Below are positions 43,617 through 52,549 of a DNA stretch of 64,000 bases, piece by piece; within the stretch, counting starts at the first letter, position 1; the number at the start of each line of letters is the position of its first letter. The DNA comes from Streptomyces echinoruber. Its GTDB lineage: Bacteria > Actinomycetota > Actinomycetes > Streptomycetales > Streptomycetaceae. Location: contig NZ_BMWH01000008.1 of assembly GCF_014651135.1 (NCBI RefSeq), positions 62,001 through 126,000 on the forward strand, read 5' to 3'. Below the pieces are notes generated by a model. That model saw only the letters and a program-made list of their open reading frames with translations. It searched no databases and was not told where the DNA came from. Both the position numbers and the translations under genes were made by a program.

Positions 43617-45899
43617 GTGAGAAGAGTCACGGGAAGACCGCAGACGGCAACGGGCCGCGGCCGAGCGCGCCGCGCCGGGGCCTTGCTTCTGGCGGGCACC
43701 GCGTTGTTCCTTTCCCCGCCGGCACCGGCCGGCCCGGATCCGGCGCCGGCGGCGGACTCCGCGTCCGCGTTCCCGGCGGTCGACTACGCGGTGGCCGTCG
43801 ACGAGTCCGCGAGCCTCACGCCCGCCGACATGAAAGCCGAGAAGGCCGCTGCCGCACGGATCGCGCTGGGTGACGTCTCCTCGGACTCCCATGTCACCGT
43901 CTTCGGGTTCGCCGCCGCGGAGTCGGCGGACCAGCGGGCGGTGGACCCGGTGTGCCCGCGGACCGCGTTGGACGCGGCGGGCCGCGAGAACATCGGCGAG
44001 TGCGTCGGCAAGCTGCGCAGCCGCCCGAGGGACAAGGGCACCGGCACCGACTTCCCGAGCGCGATACGGCAGGGCGTGCACGACCTCGCCGACGGCACCG
44101 ACCCCGCCCGGCCGCGCGTGCTGTTCCTGCTCACCGACGGGAAGATGGACGTCACCGACAGCCCCAGCTACGGCGACCCCGCGCACCGCGAGGCCGAGGG
44201 GAAGCGGCAGCTGGACCAGGCGCTCAAGGAGGCCGCCCAGCAGAAAGTGCAGATCTGGCCGCTCGGCTTCGGCTCCGAACCGCGCTGGGACGAGCTGAAG
44301 AAGATGGCCGCCGGCGGCTACCGGAAGGGCTGTGTCGACCTGCCCTCCGCCCGCCCGGAACCCAAGAAGGTGAAACCGGAGGACATCGGCAGCGCCCTGG
44401 AGGAGATCTTCGCCGCCGCCCACTGCCTGCGCCACGAACAGGGGCCCGCGCCCAAGCGCCCGCCCACCACCCTGGAGATCGGCATCTCGCCGCTCGCGAC
44501 CGTGGGCAGCATCGTGGTCGACAAGGGCGACCCGAAGGTGCGGATCACCTACTACGACCCGAACGGCGACAAGGTCCCCACCCACGGCGCCCGCCACGGC
44601 TCCCGCTTCGAACTGGCCGGCGGCAGCGACGCCGTGGAGGCGCTCAGGGTCGTCGACCCGCTGCCCGGAACCTGGAAGGTGAGGGCGGAGGCCCCCGAGG
44701 GACACCGCTCGCTGCCCGTCGCCGTCAGTGTGCTGTGGCGGGGCGAGCTGCGCGGCGCGATCACCATGGACCCGCCGTCGCCGCAGGCCGGCGACAAGGT
44801 CACGGTGACCATGCGGCTCCAGACCCGCGAGGGCTACGAGATCAAGGACCCGCGCGACTACGCCGGCCTGCGGGTGCGCAGCGAACTGACCGGTGACGGC
44901 TTCGCCCCCCAGGAATTGAGCCTCACCGACGACGGCAAGGCGCCCGACCCCACCGCGGGCGACGGCTCCTTCACCGGCACCGTGCGGGTCCCGCGGAGCG
45001 CCGGCGGGGCCCTGAAGGTGAGCGCCACGCTGACCGCCTCCGGGCTCAGCGCCGACACCCGCAGCCAGAGCGGCCAGGTCGCCCCCGGCCAGCTGCCCGT
45101 CACCGCCGCGTTCGACCTGCCTCCGGCGAGCGTCCACCCCGGCGCGGGCATCGCCGGTACCCTGGCCGTGCACAACACCGGCCGGACTCCGCACACCCTG
45201 CGGCTCTCCGTGACCGACCTGCGCTCCGGACTGCTGTCGCTCGACCCTGCCACGATCACCGTCAAGCCCGGTGAGTCGGACCCACGGAAGATCACCGTCC
45301 AGGTCGCCCCGGCGGACGTCTTCGGCGACCGCCTCGGTGACGACGGGCTCCGGCTCGCCGGCACCGTCGCCGTCGTCGACAGCACCGACCACAACCGGAT
45401 CCTCGCCCGCTTTCCGCTCTCGGTGCGCGTGACACCCGAGCCGGGCATCTGGGAGAAGTACTGGGGATGGTTCCTGGGCGGTGCCGCCCTGGTGGCGCTG
45501 CTCGCCGCGCTGGCCGCCGCATGGGTGTGGCAGCGCGGCAAGCGCACGGACCCGAACGGTCTGATGCTGCGGCTGCTCGCGGCCGACGGCACCGTCCTCG
45601 GCGAACACCGGGCGGGACGCGGGCACAAGGGCTGGTACGAGTTCACCATCGCCGAACCCCACCGCAGCCCCCGTATCGAACGGCGCCCCCACGGGCCGTA
45701 CGCCGTGCAGCGCAGCCCCAAGGGCGGAGCGGTGCTGCGCAAGCGGGACGGCCGGACCCCGCTGCCCGCCAGGGGCCAGGTCGCCCTCACCGACACGCTG
45801 TCCCTGGCCCTGGGCGAGGATCCCCGCCCCCATGCGCCCGCCTCCGGCTCCATGCCCGCCGGCGACCGCGTCGGCGGGCGCTACGACGAGTACCTGTGA
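43617..45899 (+). CDS. Membrane-anchored extracellular von Willebrand factor A protein
   Basis: A 760-residue type I membrane protein. Signal peptide (about 1-45), then a vWA domain whose metal site (MIDAS) is complete: VDESASL (DxSxS), the Thr in GTGTDFPSAI, and Asp in FLLTDGKMDV. Beta-sandwich domains follow (about 280-605), one transmembrane helix (YWGWFLGGAALVALLAALAA, about 614-636), and a cytosolic beta-rich tail of about 115 residues. It probably senses or binds something outside and passes it to the cytosolic partners in the operon. GTG start. Confidence 0.88.
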   Translation: MRRVTGRPQTATGRGRARRAGALLLAGTALFLSPPAPAGPDPAPAADSASAFPAVDYAVAVDESASLTPADMKAEKAAAARIALGDVSSDSHVTVFGFAAAESADQRAVDPVCPRTALDAAGRENIGECVGKLRSRPRDKGTGTDFPSAIRQGVHDLADGTDPARPRVLFLLTDGKMDVTDSPSYGDPAHREAEGKRQLDQALKEAAQQKVQIWPLGFGSEPRWDELKKMAAGGYRKGCVDLPSARPEPKKVKPEDIGSALEEIFAAAHCLRHEQGPAPKRPPTTLEIGISPLATVGSIVVDKGDPKVRITYYDPNGDKVPTHGARHGSRFELAGGSDAVEALRVVDPLPGTWKVRAEAPEGHRSLPVAVSVLWRGELRGAITMDPPSPQAGDKVTVTMRLQTREGYEIKDPRDYAGLRVRSELTGDGFAPQELSLTDDGKAPDPTAGDGSFTGTVRVPRSAGGALKVSATLTASGLSADTRSQSGQVAPGQLPVTAAFDLPPASVHPGAGIAGTLAVHNTGRTPHTLRLSVTDLRSGLLSLDPATITVKPGESDPRKITVQVAPADVFGDRLGDDGLRLAGTVAVVDSTDHNRILARFPLSVRVTPEPGIWEKYWGWFLGGAALVALLAALAAAWVWQRGKRTDPNGLMLRLLAADGTVLGEHRAGRGHKGWYEFTIAEPHRSPRIERRPHGPYAVQRSPKGGAVLRKRDGRTPLPARGQVALTDTLSLALGEDPRPHAPASGSMPAGDRVGGRYDEYL

Positions 45900-46072
45900 G
45901 GCGCGGCCGGACCTGTCAGACACCACCCGACGCCGTGTGACGCGCCGCCGGGCGGGCACCGCACCGCCCCACCCGGCTCCGTACCCGGCACCCGCGGCCA
46001 CCGCGCCGCGCACCCGCGGACTCGACTCAGCACACACCCGCGGCCGCACCGGCCGCGAACGGGGAGGAAACC

Positions 46073-49000
46073 ATGAAGATCTTCCAGCCGATGCTCTTCG
46101 TCGGCCTGGGGGGCACGGGGGGACTGGTCGGCGCCGAACTGGAGCGCCGGCTGCGCGCCGAACTGTGCGGCCCCGACGGCATGGCGCTCAGCCGGCGGAC
46201 CGGTCACCCGCCCTTCCAGCTGCCCGACTGCCTCCAGTTCGTCTACGCGGACTACAGCGAGAGCGACCTGCGGCGGCTGCCGCAGTTCAATGTGGACCCG
46301 TCGCTGCGGGCCGCGTACGCCCGGACGTCCCGCGCCACGCACAACCTGCTGCCGAATTTCGACAGTTCACCGGAAGTGACCAAGATGCTCCGGGCGAGCC
46401 TGCGCGAGGAGGTGGCCGACTGGCTGCCGCCGGTCATCGGCGAACCGGAGGTCACCCCGCTGCACAACGGCGCGGGCCAGTTGCCCACCGTCGGACGCGC
46501 CGCCCTGTTCGCCACCCTCCGCCACAGCCTTGCCCCGGTCCTGGAGCCGCTGCTCCAGGCGATCGACGCGATCGCCAAGTCGGCGGGTGACCTGAGCGAG
46601 CTGGGCGGCGGCAAGGTCAGCGGCTGCGACGTGTTCGTCGCCTTCTCCGTGGCCGGCGGTACCGGTGCCGGGATCTTCCTGGACTACCTGCACCTCATCA
46701 GCCACGCCTTCCAATTGCGGCGGTTCGACGGGGTGAAGATCTATCCGCTGGTCGTGATGCCCTCGTCGTTCTCCGCCGCCACCGGCGGCGGCCGCGAGGC
46801 GGAGCTCAACGCGGCCCGGGCACTGGTCGACCTGTTCCGGCTCGTGGACCGGCAGAACGCGCCGACCGAGGGCGCCGAGATCGGCGACCTCGACCACGAC
46901 GCCGCCTTCGCCATCCGCTACCCGGGCACCGTCCCCATCCGGCTGCGCACCGGCATCCTGCCCACGGCGTTCCTGTTCAGCCCGACCGCCGGCATCCGGG
47001 CGGACGACCTGCGCCGTTCCATCGTCTCCCTCGTCATGTCGCTGATCGGCACCGAACTCGGCGACGGCCGCTCCCGGGGCCGGAAGCTGGCCGCCGACGA
47101 CGACTACCAGACCTTCGCCGCGAGCTTCATCAACCGGGGCGTGGCCCGCAGTTCCCTGTCCCCCACCGGAATCGGCCGGCAGGGCGTCTCCACCAGCCTC
47201 GTGGCCTCCATGACCGCCCCGATGGACCAGCTGGCCGACCTGGTGGCCGGACGGGTGCTGCGGGAGGCGGTCACGGAACTCGTGGAACGGCCCCGGGCCG
47301 TGCTGCGCGAGCGGGCGGTTCCGCTGATCCGGCAGCTGTTCGCCGACTCCCACCTCGAACAACTGTGGGAACGCAGGCAGTTGCCGGTACCCGAGCCCGA
47401 TCCGCTGCCGCGCGGCAGCAAGAACATCGAGCAGGCGCTCGGCGAGCGGATCACCGACATGCAACGGCTGCTGGCCGACCTGCGGGTGCAGGCCGACACC
47501 CAGGCGGCCGTGATGGCCGAGCGGTTCGCCCCGCGCCCCGCCATCGACAAACTGCTCCAGACCGTCGACCCGTTCCTCGCCGAACGCGTCGTGCGCGGCA
47601 TACCGGACAGCGACGAGACGATCGCCCGGCTCGGCTTCCTGGGCATGCTGGACAGCCGCGCCCGCGCCCCGCAGCGCCCTCCCGGGATCACCGAACAGCC
47701 GCCCAGAATCCCACGGATCAAGGGCCTGATGGGAGGCGTGGCACCGGCCCGCTGGGGGGACCCCGCCGTACAGGCCGCCATCCAGGAACAGGACACCTGG
47801 TACCAGTGGCGCTGCCGGTCCGTGTGGCACGAGGCCTGGCGGGAGCAGCAGCAGCGCTGGCAGCCTCACGCGGACGCGGCCGGGGCCGACCTGGAGCGCC
47901 TGGTGCGGGCCTTCCGCAGACACTGCGACCAGGAGCGCAAAGCCTCCGCGCAGAAGGGCCGCGAGCTGTACGAGGACCGCACCGGCGTCTCGTATCTGCT
48001 GCCGCCGCAGCGCACCCTCAACCACTTCTACGAGGACGTGGTCGCCCGGCTGATCCGCCGCGAGGGACTGCGCGAGACCGACTACGAGGGCGCGCTGCTG
48101 CTGAAGCTGGTCGACGGTGACATCTGGCGCCAGGCGCACGCGCGCAGCCGCCGCGACCCCGAGGGCGCCGTCGCCCAGGTCAAGGGCCGGCTGGAGGCCC
48201 GGATCACGCGGCTGTTCGCGGAGAGCGGCACCCATCTCGAGGAGCGGCCGCTGCTTCCGTCCATGGGCACGCTGCTGGCCGCCGCGGCGGGCGACCCGGA
48301 GGCCACCGAGCAGGTCAGCAAGGAGGCCCTCGACCTGTTCGGCCGCAAGCTGACGGGACTGTTGCCGGTGGGCTTCACCCCGGAGGGCACCGGACCGCTG
48401 CGGGTCCTGGTCACCCACCCCCGGGTGCAGGCCGTGGAGGAGGTGCAGGAATACCTCGGCAAGACGCTGCGGCTGCCCTCGGACGCGAAGAACTCCGTCG
48501 AGTTCCGGGGAGTGGAGAGCGACTCCGTCACCGTGGTCCTCTTCCGCAGCGAGATGAGCCTCACCCAGGTTCCCGAGGCCCGCAAGGTGCTGCGCCAGTG
48601 GGCCCGCGCCAAGGACAACGAGCAGGCCCAGGACGTGCTGCGCTGGCGTCAGCGGCTGGGCTGGCGGGACAGCTGGATGGTGAGCAGCGAGGAGGACCGG
48701 CGCACCATCCTGCACCGGCTGCTGTGCTGCATGTGGAACGGCCAGGTGGACGTGCTCGACGGCGACCCGGCCTCCCCGGCCCGGATCCGGCTGCGGCTGT
48801 TCCCCGAGACCGGCCCGAACGTGCCCGGGGTCCGGCTGCGCCTCGGCGACTACCCCGGCGGGGTGTCGAGCTGGGCGGAACTGCTGCGGTCGTACGAGCG
48901 CTGGACGGTCCTGGACGACGAGCGGACCGTCGAGGACTACTGCCGTGAACTGATGGCCGCTCAGCCGCTGGGCCTGGCCCGGACCGGCAGCGAACCGCAC

Positions 49001-49813
49001 CAGCTCTTCGCCGACCTGGTCGAGAAGATCGCCCCGCGCCAGCTGGAGCTGCTCGCCGATCGCCGGGAGCGGGGCGGCGAGCGGGTCGAGGGATGGGTGG
49101 CTCCGCTGTGGGAGTTCTGGGCGGAGACCCTTCCGGCCGCCCTGGACAAGGAGTTCGGCGACCAGCGGGCCGTCCAGCCGACCCTGCGCACGCTGCTGGA
49201 CCATGTGCGGGGCGGCACGTCGGCACCGCCCCGGACACGCGCGGACATCCCCGAACCCCGGCACACGACACCGGACGACGACGACTGGGGCACCGGGCCG
49301 ATCTCGTCCTACGACTCCTACCGGGAGCCCGGGGACGGCTACGACCGCCTCCGGGACGACTCGGCGGCCGACGACCACGGGCGGTACGGCACGGGCCGGG
49401 ACGGGCGGTACGGCACGGGCCGGGACGAGCGGTACGGCGACCGGCGCGACGAGCAGGACACCGAAGGCGGGCGTTTTGCCGGCGACGACCGCGCCCCGCG
49501 CTTCGGCGGCCGTCGCGACGAGGACGGGTACGGCCGGCCCCGCGGCGACGAACCCGGCGAGGACTACGGCAGGTCCTACCGCGGGCGCGACGACGCATCC
49601 CGGAAGGACGCCGACGGCTGGACCGGTCGGCGCCGGGAGCACGACGAAGACGACGGCGGTGACCGCTTCTCCTCCCGGTACGGCGCGGACGGGCGGCCGC
49701 CGGAGGAGGAACCGCCGCCGGTGCCCTGGGACGCACCCGGTGACCCGGGGCCGTACGGCGACGACGAGCGGGACCGGTCCCGTCGCAACCCGTGGGACGG
49801 TGACGCCCAGTGA
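46073..49813 (+). CDS. Tubulin/FtsZ-like GTPase-fold protein (Tubulin_2 type)
   Basis: A 1246-residue protein. The N-terminus LFVGLGGTGGLVGAELERRL is the nucleotide loop of tubulin-like proteins, and FVAFSVAGGTGAGIFLDYL (about 185-205) is the tubulin signature (GGGTGTG). Long helical regions follow to about 1050, then a charged disordered tail with repeated GRYGTGRD units. No GTPase is implied until tested: the T7 catalytic loop could not be pinned. GGGGAGGA precedes the ATG. It is far larger than FtsZ and belongs to the set of conflict-system tubulins. Overlaps the next gene (GTGA). Confidence 0.82.
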   Translation: MKIFQPMLFVGLGGTGGLVGAELERRLRAELCGPDGMALSRRTGHPPFQLPDCLQFVYADYSESDLRRLPQFNVDPSLRAAYARTSRATHNLLPNFDSSPEVTKMLRASLREEVADWLPPVIGEPEVTPLHNGAGQLPTVGRAALFATLRHSLAPVLEPLLQAIDAIAKSAGDLSELGGGKVSGCDVFVAFSVAGGTGAGIFLDYLHLISHAFQLRRFDGVKIYPLVVMPSSFSAATGGGREAELNAARALVDLFRLVDRQNAPTEGAEIGDLDHDAAFAIRYPGTVPIRLRTGILPTAFLFSPTAGIRADDLRRSIVSLVMSLIGTELGDGRSRGRKLAADDDYQTFAASFINRGVARSSLSPTGIGRQGVSTSLVASMTAPMDQLADLVAGRVLREAVTELVERPRAVLRERAVPLIRQLFADSHLEQLWERRQLPVPEPDPLPRGSKNIEQALGERITDMQRLLADLRVQADTQAAVMAERFAPRPAIDKLLQTVDPFLAERVVRGIPDSDETIARLGFLGMLDSRARAPQRPPGITEQPPRIPRIKGLMGGVAPARWGDPAVQAAIQEQDTWYQWRCRSVWHEAWREQQQRWQPHADAAGADLERLVRAFRRHCDQERKASAQKGRELYEDRTGVSYLLPPQRTLNHFYEDVVARLIRREGLRETDYEGALLLKLVDGDIWRQAHARSRRDPEGAVAQVKGRLEARITRLFAESGTHLEERPLLPSMGTLLAAAAGDPEATEQVSKEALDLFGRKLTGLLPVGFTPEGTGPLRVLVTHPRVQAVEEVQEYLGKTLRLPSDAKNSVEFRGVESDSVTVVLFRSEMSLTQVPEARKVLRQWARAKDNEQAQDVLRWRQRLGWRDSWMVSSEEDRRTILHRLLCCMWNGQVDVLDGDPASPARIRLRLFPETGPNVPGVRLRLGDYPGGVSSWAELLRSYERWTVLDDERTVEDYCRELMAAQPLGLARTGSEPHQLFADLVEKIAPRQLELLADRRERGGERVEGWVAPLWEFWAETLPAALDKEFGDQRAVQPTLRTLLDHVRGGTSAPPRTRADIPEPRHTTPDDDDWGTGPISSYDSYREPGDGYDRLRDDSAADDHGRYGTGRDGRYGTGRDERYGDRRDEQDTEGGRFAGDDRAPRFGGRRDEDGYGRPRGDEPGEDYGRSYRGRDDASRKDADGWTGRRREHDEDDGGDRFSSRYGADGRPPEEEPPPVPWDAPGDPGPYGDDERDRSRRNPWDGDAQ

Positions 49814-52479
49814 GCATGCGCACGTCCCAGGAGTCCGGCGCCGTGATCCATCTGGATCTGCGCGCCGGAGCGGCCGAGCTCGACACCGCGCAGGCCCTGC
49901 GCGCCAGGGTCGCCCGCCGGCTGGGCAGGGCCGGTCTGCCGGAGCCCGACGACCCGCTGTTCCTGGTCGTCGACACCCCGGCCGGGCTCACCGATCACCA
50001 GCAGCAGTACGAACTGCTCACCGGCTACCGGGCCGTGGGCGAGGTCAGGCTCCTGGTGCTGCTCGTCGGAAGCGCGCCCGGTTCGTACGCCGACGAGGGC
50101 GAGGCGTTCCGGCCCGACCGCAGGCTGGTACGGCCCGCCGTACTGCGCGCCTCCGGCGTCGGGCTGCTGTGGGCCGGTGATCTGCGCTCCGCCCGCACCG
50201 CGCTGGAGCGGCCCGCGCCGGACGACCCCGACGCGCTGGCGGTCCTCGTGGACCTGCTGTCCGTCCCGGACCTGTATCTCGAGGTGCTGCGGGCGATCGG
50301 CTCGCTGCCCGAGGCCGTCGCCGCGCCCGGCATACGCCTGCTGGAACAGGACCTGCCCGCGGAGGTGCGCGACCAGGCCTGGCGTGATGCGCTCATCCGG
50401 TTCGCGGGAGAGGACACCGAGCTCCCGCCGGACGTGCTGACGTCCGTCTCGTCCTGCGCCGGCCTCCCCGAGCCGCTGCGTGCCCTGGTGGCGTTCCGCG
50501 GCCGGGACCGGCCCCACCGCGAGCCCGGCGGGAGGGCGGACACCGCCTACCGGGACTGCGCGGACGCCCTGGACCACGCCGAGGACTCGCTCGCCGGGCT
50601 GCGGCAGCTTCCGGGGCTGCTGCGGCCCGCACGCCGACAGGCGTTCGACGCGGACGTGGACGAGGCCCGCCGTGCCCTCGACGCGTACCGCGAGGTCGTC
50701 GCCATGGCCCTGCGCGGCGGCGGTGGCGCGGCACCGACCGCGGCCGAGTCGGCCGCCCGGCTCACCGCCCTCGGCCTGCGGGTGCCGTCGGCCGAGGGCG
50801 TCGGCGAGCGGATCGGCGAGGGCCTGAAGGAGTTCGCGGGGAAGCTGCTGGCACAGGGGCTGCCGCTGCGCGCGGTGGCCCAGCGCTTCACCGGCCTGGC
50901 GGGCCGGGTGGAGCCGGTGCCCGGTTCCGCGTTGCTGCCCCGGCTGGCCGCCCTGCCCCACCCCCGACCCGGCGCAGACGCGGACGGTGCCGCCCCCGGG
51001 ACGGAGGGCGCCGCGTCATCCCTCCTGGCCCTGGCCGCCGTACCCGCGGCCGGGGCGGGACTGCTCGGCGCGCTGTGGCACGGGTGGTACCTCGCGCTGG
51101 CGCTGGTCGTCCCGCTGCTGTTCACCGGTGTGGCGGTGCTCGGGGCGGCCCGGCTGCGGGATGCCGGACGGCCCGGCCGCTGGGCGGTGGCCCCCCGGAT
51201 CGGGGCGTTCGGCGGTGCGGTGGCCGGAGCGGCCCTCGCCCACGTCACCGAGCCCCCGGTCTGGATGAGCTGCGCCGGTCTGCTCCTCGCTCTCGGCGTC
51301 GCGGAGGAGACGGCGCGCCGGCTCTGGCGCACGGCGGCCGCCTCCTGGGCGCCGGGCGCCGCGACGGCCGCGCTGCGCCGGACCCTGGACGGGCTCGACG
51401 CCCTGCTGGCCGAGGCGGTCCAGGAGCACTGGGCCGTCGAGGAGCGCCTGTACTGCGCCGACGCCGCCCGGTCCGCCGCCGGCATGCTGCGGGCGGCGGC
51501 GGACGCGGCGGAGGCCGAGGCGCTGCCCGAGCCGGAGCGGCGCGGGACACCCACGGCACCCGGCGGCCTCGGCGTGCCCGACGACTTCGGCGGGCCGGGG
51601 GATTCCGGGGATCAGGACGGCGGCGCGTCCGCCGGGGACGACTGGCTGTCCCGCCCCTCCGCGCTGCACGCGGACGGCACCTTCGCCGACGCCGACGACG
51701 GGGAGGACGACTGGGCGAGCGAGTACGCCTGGCGGGAGGAGCCGCCGCGGGAGGAACCGGCCGCGGACGAGGACCGGGCCACGGACCCGGCCGGCCTCTG
51801 GCAGGAGCGCGCCGAGGGCGTGCCGCGCTGGCTCGACCGGGACACCGGCGAGGGCGGGCCGGAACTCGTCGCCACCCTGGCCGGGGACCTGAGGGACGCC
51901 GCGCTGGTGGCGATGGACTCCTACTGGCGTGCCGTCGAACGCGGCCGGATCGGCACCCGCACCGTGCAGCGCACCGAGGAACGGGTCCGTGAACTGCTGT
52001 ACACGGCCCGCCGCCACCTTCGGCAGAACGGAGTGCTCGCCCCGCCCCCGTTCGCCGCCGCCGGCCGTGTGCGGGCCGGCTCCGCGCAACTGCTCGGCAC
52101 CGATCCGCAACGGCCGGCCGAGCTGGTCGGCGCGGAGGCCGACCGACAGGCCGTCGTCCAGCTGTCCTCACCCGAGCAGGGCGCGCTGCTCAGCCGCGAC
52201 CCGGCGGCCGCGGTGTGGATCAGGTTCGCTCCGCGGGCCGTGCGCGACGAGGTGGAGAAGGCCTGGCGCACCACCGGGGTGGCCCCGCCGGAGGAGGTCC
52301 TGTGGACGTCGTCGGGACGGTACGCCGGCCTGCTGCGGCTCACTCCGCTGCGCATGGGCGTGGTGGACACCGTCCGCTCCCGCCGCGGAGCCGGGGCCGA
52401 CGACGACTGGACGGCTCCGTACGGCCGGCGGGACGACCAGGCGGCTTCGTACGGCCGACTGGACGGTGAGCACTGGTGA
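49810..52479 (+). CDS. Large membrane protein of the operon, unknown
   Basis: An 889-residue protein with no recognised domain. Residues 1-100 contain a Rossmann-like strand pattern (DDPLFLVVDTPAG, VRLLVLLVGSAPG). Helical regions follow to about 395. Four hydrophobic helices lie at about 400-510 (SLLALAAVPAAGAGLLGALW, LALALVVPLLFTGVAVL, IGAFGGAVAGAALAHV, WMSCAGLLLALGVAEE). A helical cytosolic part and an acidic linker (about 575-680) precede a conserved-looking C-terminal block with VEKAWRTTG and EVLWTSSGRYAGLLRLTP. It overlaps the tubulin-like gene start-to-stop and is a candidate membrane partner of it. Confidence 0.72.
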   Translation: MSMRTSQESGAVIHLDLRAGAAELDTAQALRARVARRLGRAGLPEPDDPLFLVVDTPAGLTDHQQQYELLTGYRAVGEVRLLVLLVGSAPGSYADEGEAFRPDRRLVRPAVLRASGVGLLWAGDLRSARTALERPAPDDPDALAVLVDLLSVPDLYLEVLRAIGSLPEAVAAPGIRLLEQDLPAEVRDQAWRDALIRFAGEDTELPPDVLTSVSSCAGLPEPLRALVAFRGRDRPHREPGGRADTAYRDCADALDHAEDSLAGLRQLPGLLRPARRQAFDADVDEARRALDAYREVVAMALRGGGGAAPTAAESAARLTALGLRVPSAEGVGERIGEGLKEFAGKLLAQGLPLRAVAQRFTGLAGRVEPVPGSALLPRLAALPHPRPGADADGAAPGTEGAASSLLALAAVPAAGAGLLGALWHGWYLALALVVPLLFTGVAVLGAARLRDAGRPGRWAVAPRIGAFGGAVAGAALAHVTEPPVWMSCAGLLLALGVAEETARRLWRTAAASWAPGAATAALRRTLDGLDALLAEAVQEHWAVEERLYCADAARSAAGMLRAAADAAEAEALPEPERRGTPTAPGGLGVPDDFGGPGDSGDQDGGASAGDDWLSRPSALHADGTFADADDGEDDWASEYAWREEPPREEPAADEDRATDPAGLWQERAEGVPRWLDRDTGEGGPELVATLAGDLRDAALVAMDSYWRAVERGRIGTRTVQRTEERVRELLYTARRHLRQNGVLAPPPFAAAGRVRAGSAQLLGTDPQRPAELVGAEADRQAVVQLSSPEQGALLSRDPAAAVWIRFAPRAVRDEVEKAWRTTGVAPPEEVLWTSSGRYAGLLRLTPLRMGVVDTVRSRRGAGADDDWTAPYGRRDDQAASYGRLDGEHW

Positions 52480-52549
52480 GCCGTACCCCGCACCACCTGC
52501 GCCCGCAGCGGTATCGCGGGGCGCACGCGCGCGAAGGAGAGGACCTCCG

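Noticed and set aside
43581..46049. An 822-residue minus-strand frame opposite the vWA gene
   Set aside because: Composition is that of an antisense shadow; the plus strand has a signal peptide, MIDAS and a membrane helix.
46367..49642. A 1091-residue minus-strand frame opposite the tubulin-like gene
   Set aside because: Antisense shadow without recognisable domains.
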